From Cryptomeria japonica (Eukaryota; Streptophyta; Pinopsida; Cupressales; Cupressaceae): DNA of 64,000 nucleotides. Below are positions 13,151-22,893 of the stretch, one piece after another. The notes below the pieces were generated by a model. That model was not told the DNA's origin, did not search any database, and saw only the letters and a list, made by a program, of their open reading frames with translations. The stretch spans positions 654,744,920 to 654,808,919 of the forward strand of contig NC_081405.1 in NCBI RefSeq assembly GCF_030272615.1. Direction: 5' to 3'. Numbering within the stretch: the first letter of the stretch is position 1; the number at the start of each line of letters is the position of its first letter. The translations under genes and the position numbers were made by a program.

Positions 13151-13561
13151 GGTCCAATTGTCAGCATTCAGTTAGCCTCCTCGGTCACCTTGGGATCCAT
13201 GCCCACGCGCATGAGATCCGCATTGGGCACCCCTAGCACCTTGTGTCAAAAGCCTTGAGCCTTTGACATATTACTAGTGTGGAGTGTTATTTAAAAATAT
13301 CTAAAATAACCCCCACCCGACCAATGTGGGATAAATTATTTCACCTGGGACTGCACTTTTGAAGGTTTTTCTCATGGCACCTGAGTATTTTCATGGAATT
13401 TGTTGATGGTTCTTTTCAACACCCAACCAACACCAAGAAATTATGGCTTTACACCTACTATTTGCATTTGTTTGTATTTAACATACTGGTCTTTTGTATC
13501 ATTCTAAGACATTATTTTCAATATTACTGCAGCATGCTTGATCACCTGAGGCAAGGAAAAC

Positions 13562-14063
13562 TCAAAACATTCTCAATAATGTAACTACATTGAATGGAAA
13601 ACCCTCATTCATGTACTCTTCGAGAATCAATTTTGTAGTGTTCATTTCACAGACAAGGTAAAAGATCTCGTTACAAAAAATGTCCATAGAAGACTTTTCC
13701 CTCACTTTTAGTTGTCGGAGGACGTCAATGGCACGGCTAATTTGTCTGTGTTGAATAAAACAAAGAACTATCTTACTGCAAAATAGAATACTAGTCCTGT
13801 TTATCTCTGTACTCATTAAGCAACTAAAACATTTCAGAAAAATTACTTTGCATTCCAAGGTATTCAATTAGAATCCTAATCGCTTTTGGCTCTGGGACTT
13901 GACCTACTTTCTTTATTTCCTCATATATTTCAAATGCTTCTGAAACTCTTTCATTTGACGGAAGTGTTGTTATCAGGGTGCTTGTGATCTCTATTGAGTA
14001 ATCCTCGTCTCTTTGATCCTTAACAGTCTTTTTTGGCTCACGTGAACTTTGGAGGACTGGCAA
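13562..14063 (-). pseudogene. PPR-like gene fragment, LTR copy B, frameshifted
   Basis: Same segment as 4119-4565. An extra A in the run at about 13778-13783 (tgcaaaatag here, tgcaaatag in copy A) shifts the frame, so two overlapping open stretches (14063-13824 and 13867-13562) cover it. The first keeps the ITSTLITTLPSNERVSEAF helix pair. It is a captured fragment, not a functional gene. Confidence 0.5.
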
Positions 14064-14725
14064 AGGGCATGAGAGCTGGGCTTTACACCAGGTAATTGCA
14101 TTTTGCTATGTTTTATATGCCTTTTAGCACCTTGACCATGGAAGGGGAGAATGGACCTGCCAATTTCTATTCCACACCATACTCTATTTTTCTACGCCTT
14201 TTACCTCTGCAACTCACCCACCACGTGGACTTTGTGCCTTATGCTCCATGTGAAAGAGGGGTTTATGGCTTCACACCAGCCAATTGCATTCTCTCTTTTC
14301 TGGCAGCCTTCTCAAAGCACTCCCCCACACTTCCACTCTCCCACTCTAGCAGCTCACGGTGTTTGGAGGATGTTAGCAGCTCACCAAATTTGGAACTACA
14401 CCTGCCAAATCTACATTTCTTTGGAAGTTTTCTACTGCTAACTTCAATGCCATCTGCCATCTGGTTTACATTTCTCAATGCAAATGTGTGCCTCTGCAAT
14501 TTCATACAAATAACTACCAACATACCTAGTAGCTAGAAGACTATGCATAATGTGCTTATCAAATAATGTAAATGAAGTAGAGCATGAACATATACATTGT
14601 GCCTCTAAAGGGTAACATTTGTATTAGAATTTCAACCTGGAAATGTGACATGAGCTCCGTCCAACTTTCGGTTCTTTCCTTTGTCTATTAGATATATTTC
14701 TACATCTTCTACCAAATATTTATTC

Positions 14726-15079
14726 TCATTCACTCTGGACAGTGAAGTGAAGGCAAGAGATTGGAGAGGAGAGAAAGGCAAATAGGTTTCCATACTTGTC
14801 ATTCCTTCTCTCGCACGCCCATGAGCAGAATATCCTCCATGCATCCTCTGGCTCACTTTTCCACAAAATAGAAACTAATTTTGTTGGGGCAATTCCCTCC
14901 TCATTATGAATGATGGGAGTTTTAAAATTTGAAAATACTTCCTTTGCATCGTATAGTACGCTCATCTTTCTTGTGCTAATGTCTTTCAATGTGACAGTTC
15001 CATCCCAATCTCCATGTAGCTCATAAAGTACATCTTGACATACTTCCATAGATTCTAGTGTTGGATCCCTTGAGACCAA
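14726..15079 (-). pseudogene. unrecognised host-like coding fragment, LTR copy B
   Basis: Counterpart of 5323-5580, sharing LYELHGDWDGTVTLKD. It stays open for 117 codons because a stop present in copy A is absent here. Family not recognised. Confidence 0.35.
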
Positions 15080-15099
15080 AGAAGGATTTTCCTTTGCAA

Positions 15100-16576
15100 G
15101 ATAATTTTGCCTGCAATCCAGTTTGCTTGCACTAGATTTCTACATTACCAATCCATTCAATTACAGGCTGCACCAAGCGAGGATACATTTTCTTTTCACT
15201 ATAGGATTTTATCCACTTGATGCTTAGATTCCTAGAAAAAAAACCTTTGAAATATTGTAGTATAGTCAGCAAGACTAGCAATCAAAAATCCTGTTTCATA
15301 TGGAATTACACTTCACTTACCAATGAACAACCATTTAAAAAGTACGAAATTCTCTCAATGAACTAAGTCGCCAGCAAAATCAATGCACGGGCCCCAAAGT
15401 GGGTCCGACTAAAATTTTTTTTGCTTTCATGCAACTGACCTCCAGAATATCTTAGACACCTTGAACGTACCTCTAGAATCAATCGACACCATTTTCGGAT
15501 CATCAAACCGAGTTTTACAACTTTCAAGCACTTACGCCACATTTTCGCATTTAATCGCAAAGACGTTATTTTCAAAGTGGTCAAAACACCTTACTGGACC
15601 TCGCCATCTGACAAGAATGTACTCTGACATACAAGCATGAATTCTACCAAATTTTTTCTCAAGATGAGTCTTGAGCAAAGAGATATTAACTAGTGAAAAT
15701 GACCAACTGGCTTTGTCGACACTACGGACCTGATGAAGTCAATGTTCTGGCAACACATGATGCCTTACTTAAAAATATCAAACGACCTCCGTAGACCCTC
15801 AGATTTGAAACACAGGTACCTTGAAGTACATATTAAATCTTTGGATTCTCAGTTTGACCAAAAGTCTGACTAGGTGCAAATGACACGCTCATGAAGATTG
15901 CTACATTAAGTGATATAACACTGAAAGTACGGATCACTGAAAACGAAGACTCAATGAACCCTTTTGAAAACTGATCAAACGGATTGGTAGGACCCTGAAA
16001 CTGGAAACATAGATTTTCATCTATACCAATAATAACCCAGAGCAAACGTTCTGACATGACACTCACTGAGGCAACTTTTACACTTGTGCAAAACAGGGCT
16101 CCGACTAGCAGCTGAAATAGGGACTCGCCAAAACATACAAATTGCAAACAGTTCGAGCTTTGAAAACTAAGCAAATGAATTCATGAAGACTTGAAATTAT
16201 GCACGAAGGCACACTTTTATGCATAGAATTGAATCCATTTTGAATTTATTCATGACAATCAATAGGGCAAAATATGTAAACACTCAAAATAGGCTACTCA
16301 ATAAAATCTGCATTTGTGCCTAAAATGCACTTTCAGCTCACCCCTTGAAATGGGTACCTGGTAAACTGATCCAAACTGAATTATGAAAGTTGCACATCAC
16401 TGAATAGGCCAAATGAAAGGTGTAGGACACATTTCTTGAGCCTTACCCTTCGAAAATCAACTGGCTCCATTTTGCCCTCTCTCTAACTAGGCCATTCAAA
16501 TTGACTCATTTGGAAATGTAAAGCAAAAATTTGAATTGGGCCTCAAAACTTGACTTAGTTTTAATGAGTCCTAATA
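15100..16576. other. LTR copy B, non-coding part
   Basis: Counterpart of 5600-7091. No gene seen. Confidence 0.6.
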
Positions 16577-16693
16577 ACACCAGTTCTCTTGCTATTTTTT
16601 TTACTACACCATACCGGTTCATACTTCAACATATTGACATCAATGACAACATTCAATAGCATTATGTCATCATGCTTCGCACATATGCCAACA
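16577..16693 (-). repeat. Copia-1 3' LTR, right piece
   Basis: Resumes the LTR interrupted at 1557: ctacaccataccggttcata and the end TATGCCAACA match 41890-41986. On the minus strand this is the LTR start, TGTTGGCATATG. The first five bases (acacc) are the likely second copy of the target duplication of the gag-only element. Confidence 0.85.
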
Positions 16694-16708
16694 ATCTCCC
16701 CCTTTGGC
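16694..16708 (-). promoter_or_regulatory. polypurine tract of Copia-1
   Basis: Minus strand reads GCCAAAGGGGGAGAT directly before the LTR start TGTTGGCAT. It is the plus-strand DNA primer in reverse transcription. The identical tract stands next to the Copia-2 LTR at 60866-60880. Confidence 0.85.
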
Positions 16709-16941
16709 ATTGATGGCAATATACAAAGATATCTTTCTGCTTCTGCTTAACATCTTCTCTCCAATAATTCAAATATCTTCTTTGCTTCGCATCTTCTCCC
16801 CCTTTGACAACAATGCCAAAGTGGAGGCACAAACAATAATGTCCCACTATGTTGCTCCTCCTAAGGAGTAGCATCCTTCAACACATCAATCCTGAAAAAG
16901 ATATATCAATGTAAGTCTTGACTGATGTGTAGCACACACCT

Positions 16942-17505
16942 TTATTTCACCTCTTGAAGGGGCAGCACCACTAATTCACCTCTCAAATACGTAAAGGTAG
17001 CCTTCGGTAGAGGCTTGGTGAATATGTCTACTAACTGCTCCTTACTGGAAACATTTTCCAATACAACCTCTTTGTTCTGAACCTTTTCCCTTAAGAATTG
17101 ATACTTAAGCTCAAAGTGCTTGGTTCTAGAATGTAAAGTTAGATTCCTGGAGATGTTAATCACACTTGTGTTGTCCCAAAATATACTTACTGGTTCATAT
17201 ACAAGAACTTTGAAGCCATTTAATACATGCTTCATCCAGATTGTCTGGGTGCAGTTCATAAATGTTGCAACATACTCCACTTCTGTTGTAGACTGAGAGA
17301 TACAGCTTTGCTTCTTACTCATCCATGAGGCTAGTCTACCACCAAGAAAGAATGCACCACCGGTTGTGCTCTTCCGGTCATCTACATTACCAACCCAGTC
17401 AGCATCTGTAAACATTTTAAGGTTGAAATCATTACTGTATGGATACCATAATCCATAGCCAAGAGTTCCCTTCAGATATCTCAGAATCCGCTTGACTGCT
17501 ACCAA
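16942..17505 (-). pseudogene. Copia-1 RNase H
   Basis: C-terminal RNase H of copia Pol. It starts at VAVKRILRYLKGT, the connection typical of copia, then FTDADWVGNVDDRKST (first Asp), ASWMSKKQSCISQSTTEVEY (catalytic Glu), WDNTSVINIS (Asp) and the HSRTKHFELKYQFLRE segment, and ends LQEVK-stop. It is preceded in frame by a stop near 17526 (PREN region), so it is detached from RT. All catalytic acids are visible. Confidence 0.88.
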
Positions 17506-17526
17506 GTGGGATTCTCTTGGGCTTTT

Positions 17527-18572
17527 CTAGAACTGTGCAGTAATGCCCACTACATGTGCAATGTCCGGTCTGCTATGTACTACATAGTGCAATTTACCAA
17601 TCATTGATCGGTATTCTTTCTCATTTACCAGCACAGAGTCATCCTCCTTTGATAGTTTACAACTGGTCACCATCGATGTATCGACCAGTTTGCTATCTTC
17701 CATGCCAAAATTCTTCAACACTTCTTTGACATACTTGGATTGAGTGATAAAAAATCCATCTTTCATTTGTTGAATCTTTAGTCCAATGAAGAACTTAATC
17801 TCCCCTATAAGTGACATCTCAAACTCCTTTTTCATCTCATCTACAAAATCATGACTCATCTTGTCATCTCCTCCAAAGATTATGTCATCAATAAATACCT
17901 CATAGATTATAATCTGATCACCTTTTGACTTTAGATAGATATTTCTATCTTCACTTGTTCTCTCAAATCCAATATTCACAAGATGGGAGTGCAAGCGTCA
18001 TACCATTCTCTAGGTTCCTGCTTTAGTCCATACAAGACCTTATGTAGCCTACACACCATGTCACTGTCTTTTAATAGGGAAAACCCATCTGGTTGCTCTA
18101 TATACACCTCCTCTTCTAGTATTCCATTCAGGAATGAAGATTTTACATCCATTTGATATAGTTTGAATCCCTTGAATGCTGCATATGCAAGAAGCATACA
18201 AACTCCTTCCAATCTGGCTATAAGAGCAAAAGTTTCTCTATAGTCTTCTCCTTCCTCTTGAGCATATCCTTTGCACACCAATCTGGCTTTGTTTCTTACC
18301 ACTATGCCATCTTCATTTAGCTTATTTCTGATAACCCATTTGGTGCCTATGACATTTTTATGCTCAGGTCTGGGTACCAAAGACCATGTACCATTCTTTT
18401 CTATCTGGTCAAGTTCCTCTTCCATTGCCTTGATCCAGTCTTCATCTTTATGTGCCTCTTTGAATGTTTTAGGCTCAAATTCAGAGATCACACAAGAGTT
18501 TTCTCTGACCTTTCTTCTTGTAAGAATTCCTTCATCCTTGTCTCCTATGATTTGCTTTGGATCATGATTCAA
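17527..18572 (-). pseudogene. Copia-1 reverse transcriptase, frameshifted
   Basis: RVT_2-type RT in two frames. 18572-17976 holds [51 protein letters not shown] and [13 protein letters not shown]. 17994-17527 holds FIDDIIFGG, the YVDD-box equivalent with both Asp kept, then KFFIGLKIQQ and RSMIGKLHYVVHSRPDIA. A base lost near 17990 (gcgtcat; Copia-2 has gcgctcat) causes the shift. The active-site residues survive, but the protein cannot be made in one piece. Confidence 0.88.
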
Positions 18573-19680
18573 CTTTACATATGTAGGAATGATCTTAGTT
18601 GTTTCCTCTTTCTTTTCTTCTTCATCCTCATCTTCATCAGCATCAACATCTACTGATGTAGGAGGACTATTACTGGTGCTAGGTTGTTTTGCAACCAGTT
18701 CTCAGAAGGTTACTACCGGTTCATCTCCTACTTGCTCACTGCTATTTACCTCATATTTCTCAGAGGTTTCATCAACTCTAACATTGATGCTTTCAATAAT
18801 TCTTCAAGTCCTATTTCTGAAACATTTGAGAGCTTTTCTCTTTGTGGAATACCCTAGGAATATTCCCTCATCACATTTAGCATCAAACTTTCTTTGATGT
18901 TCACTGCTCTTGATATAACATTTTCTACCAAACACTCTAAAGTAGCTTACCACTAGTGTCTTACCGGTCCAATACTCATAAGGTGTTTTATCCTTACCCC
19001 TTTTTATGAGTACTCAGTTCATTGTGTAGACTACAGTGCTCACTGCTTCTCTCCAAAAGGTGTGAGCAAACTTCCCTTGGATCAACATAGTTCTAGCTTC
19101 TTTAACCATGGTCTGGTTGTTCCTCTCTACTAGGCCATTCTGTTGTGGATTCCAGGGGGTAGACAGTTGCCTCTTGATGTCATTCTCTTCACAATATTTT
19201 TTTAATTCACTAGAAGTGAATTCTCCTCATTGATCAGTTCTTAAGCACTTAATCGTCTTACTGCTTTCTTTTTCAACCAATGCTCTGAAGGCTTTGAACT
19301 TTCCAAAATCTTCATATTTTTCCTTCCAGAATGTGAACCACATCATTCTTGAGCAATCATCAATAAGAATCATAAAATACCTATCTCCCTGCACACTCCT
19401 AGTTTTCATAGGACCACACAAATCAGTATGCACAAGATCAAGTAAATTGTCTGCAGTGAAAGATTTACCTTTGAAGGTTGAGGAAGACATTTTCCCCAGT
19501 TGACACTCTCTGCACAAAGGATTTTCTCATTTTCTTAGCATAGGCAATCCTCTAACTGCCTTGATCTTACTAGCCTTCACAATATTATCAAAGTTTACAT
19601 GGCAGAGTCTCTTATGCCATATCCAACTATCATCAAACTTAGCCATTAGATATGTACCGACATTAGCATTCAATTGAAAT
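18573..19680 (-). pseudogene. Copia-1 integrase and linker
   Basis: The zinc-finger end CRECQLGKMSSSTFKGK is followed by the core: LVHTDLCGPMKTRS (first Asp), LIDDCSRMMW, and LRTDQ with a stop at 19226-19229 in place of Gly of DQGGEF. Further down are WTGKTL-like and VFG.KCYIK...DEGIFLGYS segments of the copia integrase C-terminus (about 18830-18960) and an acidic linker ([14 protein letters not shown]) leading into RT. Stops near 19226, 19520 and 18700 make it non-functional. Confidence 0.8.
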
Positions 19681-19694
19681 AGGTTACCTTTGGT

Positions 19695-20045
19695 CTACAT
19701 ACCAGTGGCCATCAGTTCACAACTCTCACCTTTTATTTTACACACTCCATCTCTAAATTCCAGAGTGAGTCCATTATCATCCAGCTGGGCAACACTCAAA
19801 AGGTTGTGTCTGAGACCTTCTACCCAATACACATTGCCAACACTGCTTTTTCCATTCAGAGAGATGGACCCTCTGCCTTTTACCATACATGGTGCATCAT
19901 TACCAAAACTAACCACACCACCATCATACTCTTTTAGAGATAGAAACTTACTCTGGTCACCAGTCATATGGTGAGAACAACCACTATCAATAATCCACTC
20001 ATTGGAATTATCAAAGCAAGAGACAAGAGCCTTCTTGTCTGACAC
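19695..20045 (-). pseudogene. Copia-1 protease and gag-pre-integrase region
   Basis: Contains the copia aspartic protease core WIIDSGCSHHMTGD, then MVKGRGSISL and the VYWVEGLRHNLLSVAQL segment of the gag-pre-integrase domain. A TAA near 20055 separates it from gag and a TAG near 19694 from integrase, both in frame. The protease would mature Gag-Pol. Confidence 0.85.
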
Positions 20046-20057
20046 ATCTTCCTTGAC

Positions 20058-20858
20058 TTATACAAACACAATATTTTCACTTTCTTCATCTTCTGATTCC
20101 TCATCAGTGACACCTTCATCAATTGCCACAAAACAATTTCTCTGGTTTCCTCCTTTGAACTTCTTGAACTTTTCTGATTTGTCCTTATTATCACCATTAG
20201 GATAGTTTACAACAATGTGTCCTATCCGGTTACAAGAAAATAATTTCAAAGGGAACTTACATTTGTATTTATCGATTCCCTTAGGAAGCCTCTTGGCAAG
20301 AAGAGCTTCAAATTCCATCAAGATCTCCTCATCATCCATTCCTCTACTTTTTCTTGGTTCACCACTGGTACTAGCTTCTTTGCCTTTTCTAGATGGTGCA
20401 GCAGATCCTCTAAAGGCTGATTCAGTCTTCTGAATACTGCCATCATAATTATTTAGCTTATAAGCTGTTAACTTTGCAATGATGGAGTCTAGGGATACCT
20501 TTGTCTTGTCTACAGACCTCAACTCCTGAATAGCAGCAACCCTTATTGCATAGACTGGTAATAAAGATCTCAAAACTTTACTAACAACAGTGGAATCTTC
20601 CATTTTACCACCTACACTCTTGATATCTCCAACAACAGTTTTGATTCTTATTCCATATTGTTGAATGGTCTCTCCAACCATCTGCATGTCTTCAAATTTT
20701 CCCCTAAGGCTTTCTTCCTTAGCTTGTTTCACATGCTCATCACTGCCATAGATATTCTCAAGGGCATCCCATACTTCTTTGGGATTCTCTTTATCATGAA
20801 CATCAATAAACTCAATGTCAGATAAAGTGTTGATTAGGGCTTCCATAACTTGCCCATT
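20058..20858 (-). pseudogene. Copia-1 Gag, main part
   Basis: 267 codons from the insertion junction at 20858. The segment MEALINTLSDIEFIDV through IAKLTAYKL is the copia UBN2-type capsid region, followed by a basic, Ser-rich region and a damaged zinc knuckle. The knuckle reads LKLFSCNRIGHIVVNYP, so the first and last ligands of CX2CX4HX4C are Leu and Tyr. The N-terminal 57 codons lie at 27473-27589 and 40371-40424 because two elements inserted here. Confidence 0.85.
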
Positions 20859-20863
20859 CTTCT
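20859..20863. repeat. target-site duplication CTTCT, left copy
   Basis: Matches 27473-27477 exactly and flanks the TG...CA ends of the 6.6-kb plus-strand element. Confidence 0.85.
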
Positions 20864-21439
20864 TGTTATCACTAATTAAAAATGGGCTTTTCTTTTCCTA
20901 TGATTGGCTATGATTTGTTGAAATTTTGAATAAGGTACAGTTTCAAATGCTTTAGCTTTGTTCTAGACCTCAAGGGTTTAAGGGTTTTTGATTTTAGATC
21001 TTCTTGTGTTTGTTTTAAACCCTTTGATTTCTAATCTTTCATTACTTTATTCACTTAAGTAATGGGTTGTGGGGTCGTAGGAAGTGTCCCCCCTTGTTGT
21101 TTGCCTAGGCGGTCATGTTAATTAATCAAAAAATTTATGCCTCATATGTTTTTCTCCTAAAGTTGTCAGGCCCAGTAACTGGTGCGCATCTCGCGGGTTG
21201 ATCCACGGCTCGTGTTATTTCACTAGGCAAAGTTGCACGTAATTTAAAACTAGCGAAGTTGCAAAAATGACATGGCATGCCACATAGACGGTCCAGCTGG
21301 TTGATGATAGCAAGTAAAATGCCAGCATGCGGCCTAAGTTACAACAGTCAGCGGGTCAGGATTAAAGGCTAAAAGGCGGGCCCCAGAGGTGAGTTAGGTC
21401 GCAGTCAGGAGATGACCTAGCGGGTATAGCTGTCAAGAG

Positions 21440-22255
21440 TAGATTGTGGCCCCGTGGTTTCCTTTTGGCATATAACAAAGTGACAAGTCAGCTCCGACGA
21501 TGACTAGATGCCAGGTGTTCACAGTGAGTTAGCGGGCCCACCCCTCCCGAAAGCCTTTTCAGACGGTTAAATGCCGATTAGTTTAAAAGATGATTCGATG
21601 AACTGCGCTATTTTGCAAGGGTAAGATGCTCGTTCTTTATACCCCGTGAATTAGTGAGAGTGCATGAGAGTCATCCACGTGTCATGATGGTGGCCCTGGA
21701 GGATACAGTTGTTAAGAAGAAAGTGGGGGCCCCGTGGTTTTCTCTCGGCAAATGAAAAAGTGACAAGTCAGCTCTGACGATGACTGGATGCCAGGTGTTC
21801 ACAGTGAGTCAGTGGGCCCACCCCTCCCGAAAGCCTTTTCAGATGATTAAAATTCGATCAACTTAAGAGATGATCCAACGGCCCGTGCTATTTCGCAAGG
21901 GTAAGATGTTCGTTCTTTATACCCTGTGAAATAGCGAGAGTGCATGAGAGCCATCCACGTGTCATGATGGTGGCCCTGGAGGATACAGCTATTAAGAAGA
22001 AAGTGGGGGCCCCGTGGTTTTTTCTCGGCAAATGAAAAAGTGACAAGCCAGCTTTGAAGGTGACTAGATGCTAGGTGTTCATAGTGAGTCAGCGGGCCCA
22101 CCCCTCCCAAAAGCCTTTTCAGATGATTAAAAGCCGATCAACTTAAGAGATGATCTGATAGCTCGTGCTATTTCTCAAGGGTAATATGCTCATTCTTTAT
22201 ACCCCGTGAAATAACAAGAGTGCATGAGAGTCGTCCACGTGTCATGATGACATGT
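21440..22255. repeat. three 280-bp tandem repeats, promoter-like
   Basis: The word tgacaagtcagctc recurs at 21481, 21761 and 22041, exactly 280 bp apart. Each unit contains gtgggggccccgtggttt, gggcccacccctcccgaaag, gctatttcgcaagggtaa and a CACGTG G-box (21676, 21956, 22236). A fourth CACGTG stands at 22369. The block is much more GC-rich than its surroundings and lies upstream of the ORF, so it is probably the element's promoter/enhancer. Confidence 0.85.
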
Positions 22256-22298
22256 GGTCTAAGAAGAAAGTGTGGGCCCGCCAAGGTGGAACCAGTGG

Positions 22299-22304
22299 TA
22301 TAAA
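22299..22304 (+). promoter_or_regulatory. TATA-box candidate for the orphan ORF
   Basis: TATAAA in agtggtataaaggaaag, directly after the 280-bp repeat array and about 590 bp before the chosen ATG at 22894. Position and context are right, but no start site can be read from sequence alone. Confidence 0.4.
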
Positions 22305-22893
22305 GGAAAGACACACGGCCAGTGTTAAGTAGAATGCGAAGGAAATTTCAAGGCCAATGGTTGGGTGCCACGTGGTATTCTATAGCCAATAGAGAAGCGG
22401 GACCCGGCACGAAGCCAAAGTTGTTAGTTAATCTAACGATCGATCAAGTTTCTTTTAATCAGACGATCGGCGCTATTTCACAGGACTAAGCTGCCCGATA
22501 GTTATGCTTCACGAAGTTGCAAAAGAGCAAAATGAAACACTTGCAGGAACGTTGTGACCCGTTGGAGTGAAAAATATGAATTCTCGTATGAATTCAATTG
22601 AAGGGACGGCCGAAGCATGCAGAATCAATGTTGTAGTTAAGGCCCTGAGTACAATATTTGATTTCCTATCAACCGGGTGAAGATATCTTTTAAAGGATTT
22701 TGCAGAAGAGCAGATGCAGAGTTATTTTCTTCAGGTACAGAGCAAGTCGGTTCAGTTGTAGAGAAAATTCCTTCAAGCGAAGAACAAGTTCTCTCGTATT
22801 CTTGTGTAGCAATTCCTGTGTAGTGTTTTAGATAAGATAATTGATTCATCACAGAATTGTTTAGGAGTGGTATTCATTTCTTACGTTTTCAAA

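Larger units (their letters stand above)
1558..16576 (-). mobile_element. gag-only LTR element (TR-GAG/LARD type) inserted in Copia-1 3' LTR
   Basis: Two long direct repeats (1558-7091 and 10561-16576) bracket a 3.5-kb unique segment whose only long ORF is gag, on the minus strand. Copia LTR sequence on both outer sides shows this is one insertion and not a segmental duplication. Candidate target duplication atact (1553-1557) versus acacc (16577-16581) differs by two transitions. No protease, RT, RNase H or integrase is present, so it must depend on another element. The first repeat starts TG and the second ends TA, so the right end is exact only to a few bases. I could not settle a primer-binding site or polypurine tract. 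Confidence 0.78.
10561..16576 (-). repeat. giant LTR, copy B (6.0 kb; 5' LTR of the gag-only element)
   Basis: Direct repeat of 1558-7091. It is about 480 bp longer, mostly because it holds three instead of two tandem promoter-like units. The right end, GAGTCCTAATA at 16576, is followed by resumed Copia-1 LTR sequence (accagttctcttgc). By eye most differences from copy A are single transitions. In minus orientation this is the upstream, promoter-bearing LTR. Confidence 0.8.

Noticed and set aside
1558-16576. Reading the 5.5-6.0 kb direct repeats as a plain segmental duplication
   Set aside because: Copia LTR sequence stops at 1557 and resumes at 16577, so repeats plus middle are one insertion with terminal direct repeats. 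The middle encodes gag, as expected for an LTR element.
18271-18656. Plus-strand ORFs of about 100 codons opposite the copia RT
   Set aside because: They are antisense shadows of the RT coding strand, with Ser/Leu-rich composition. The same shadows appear opposite Copia-2.
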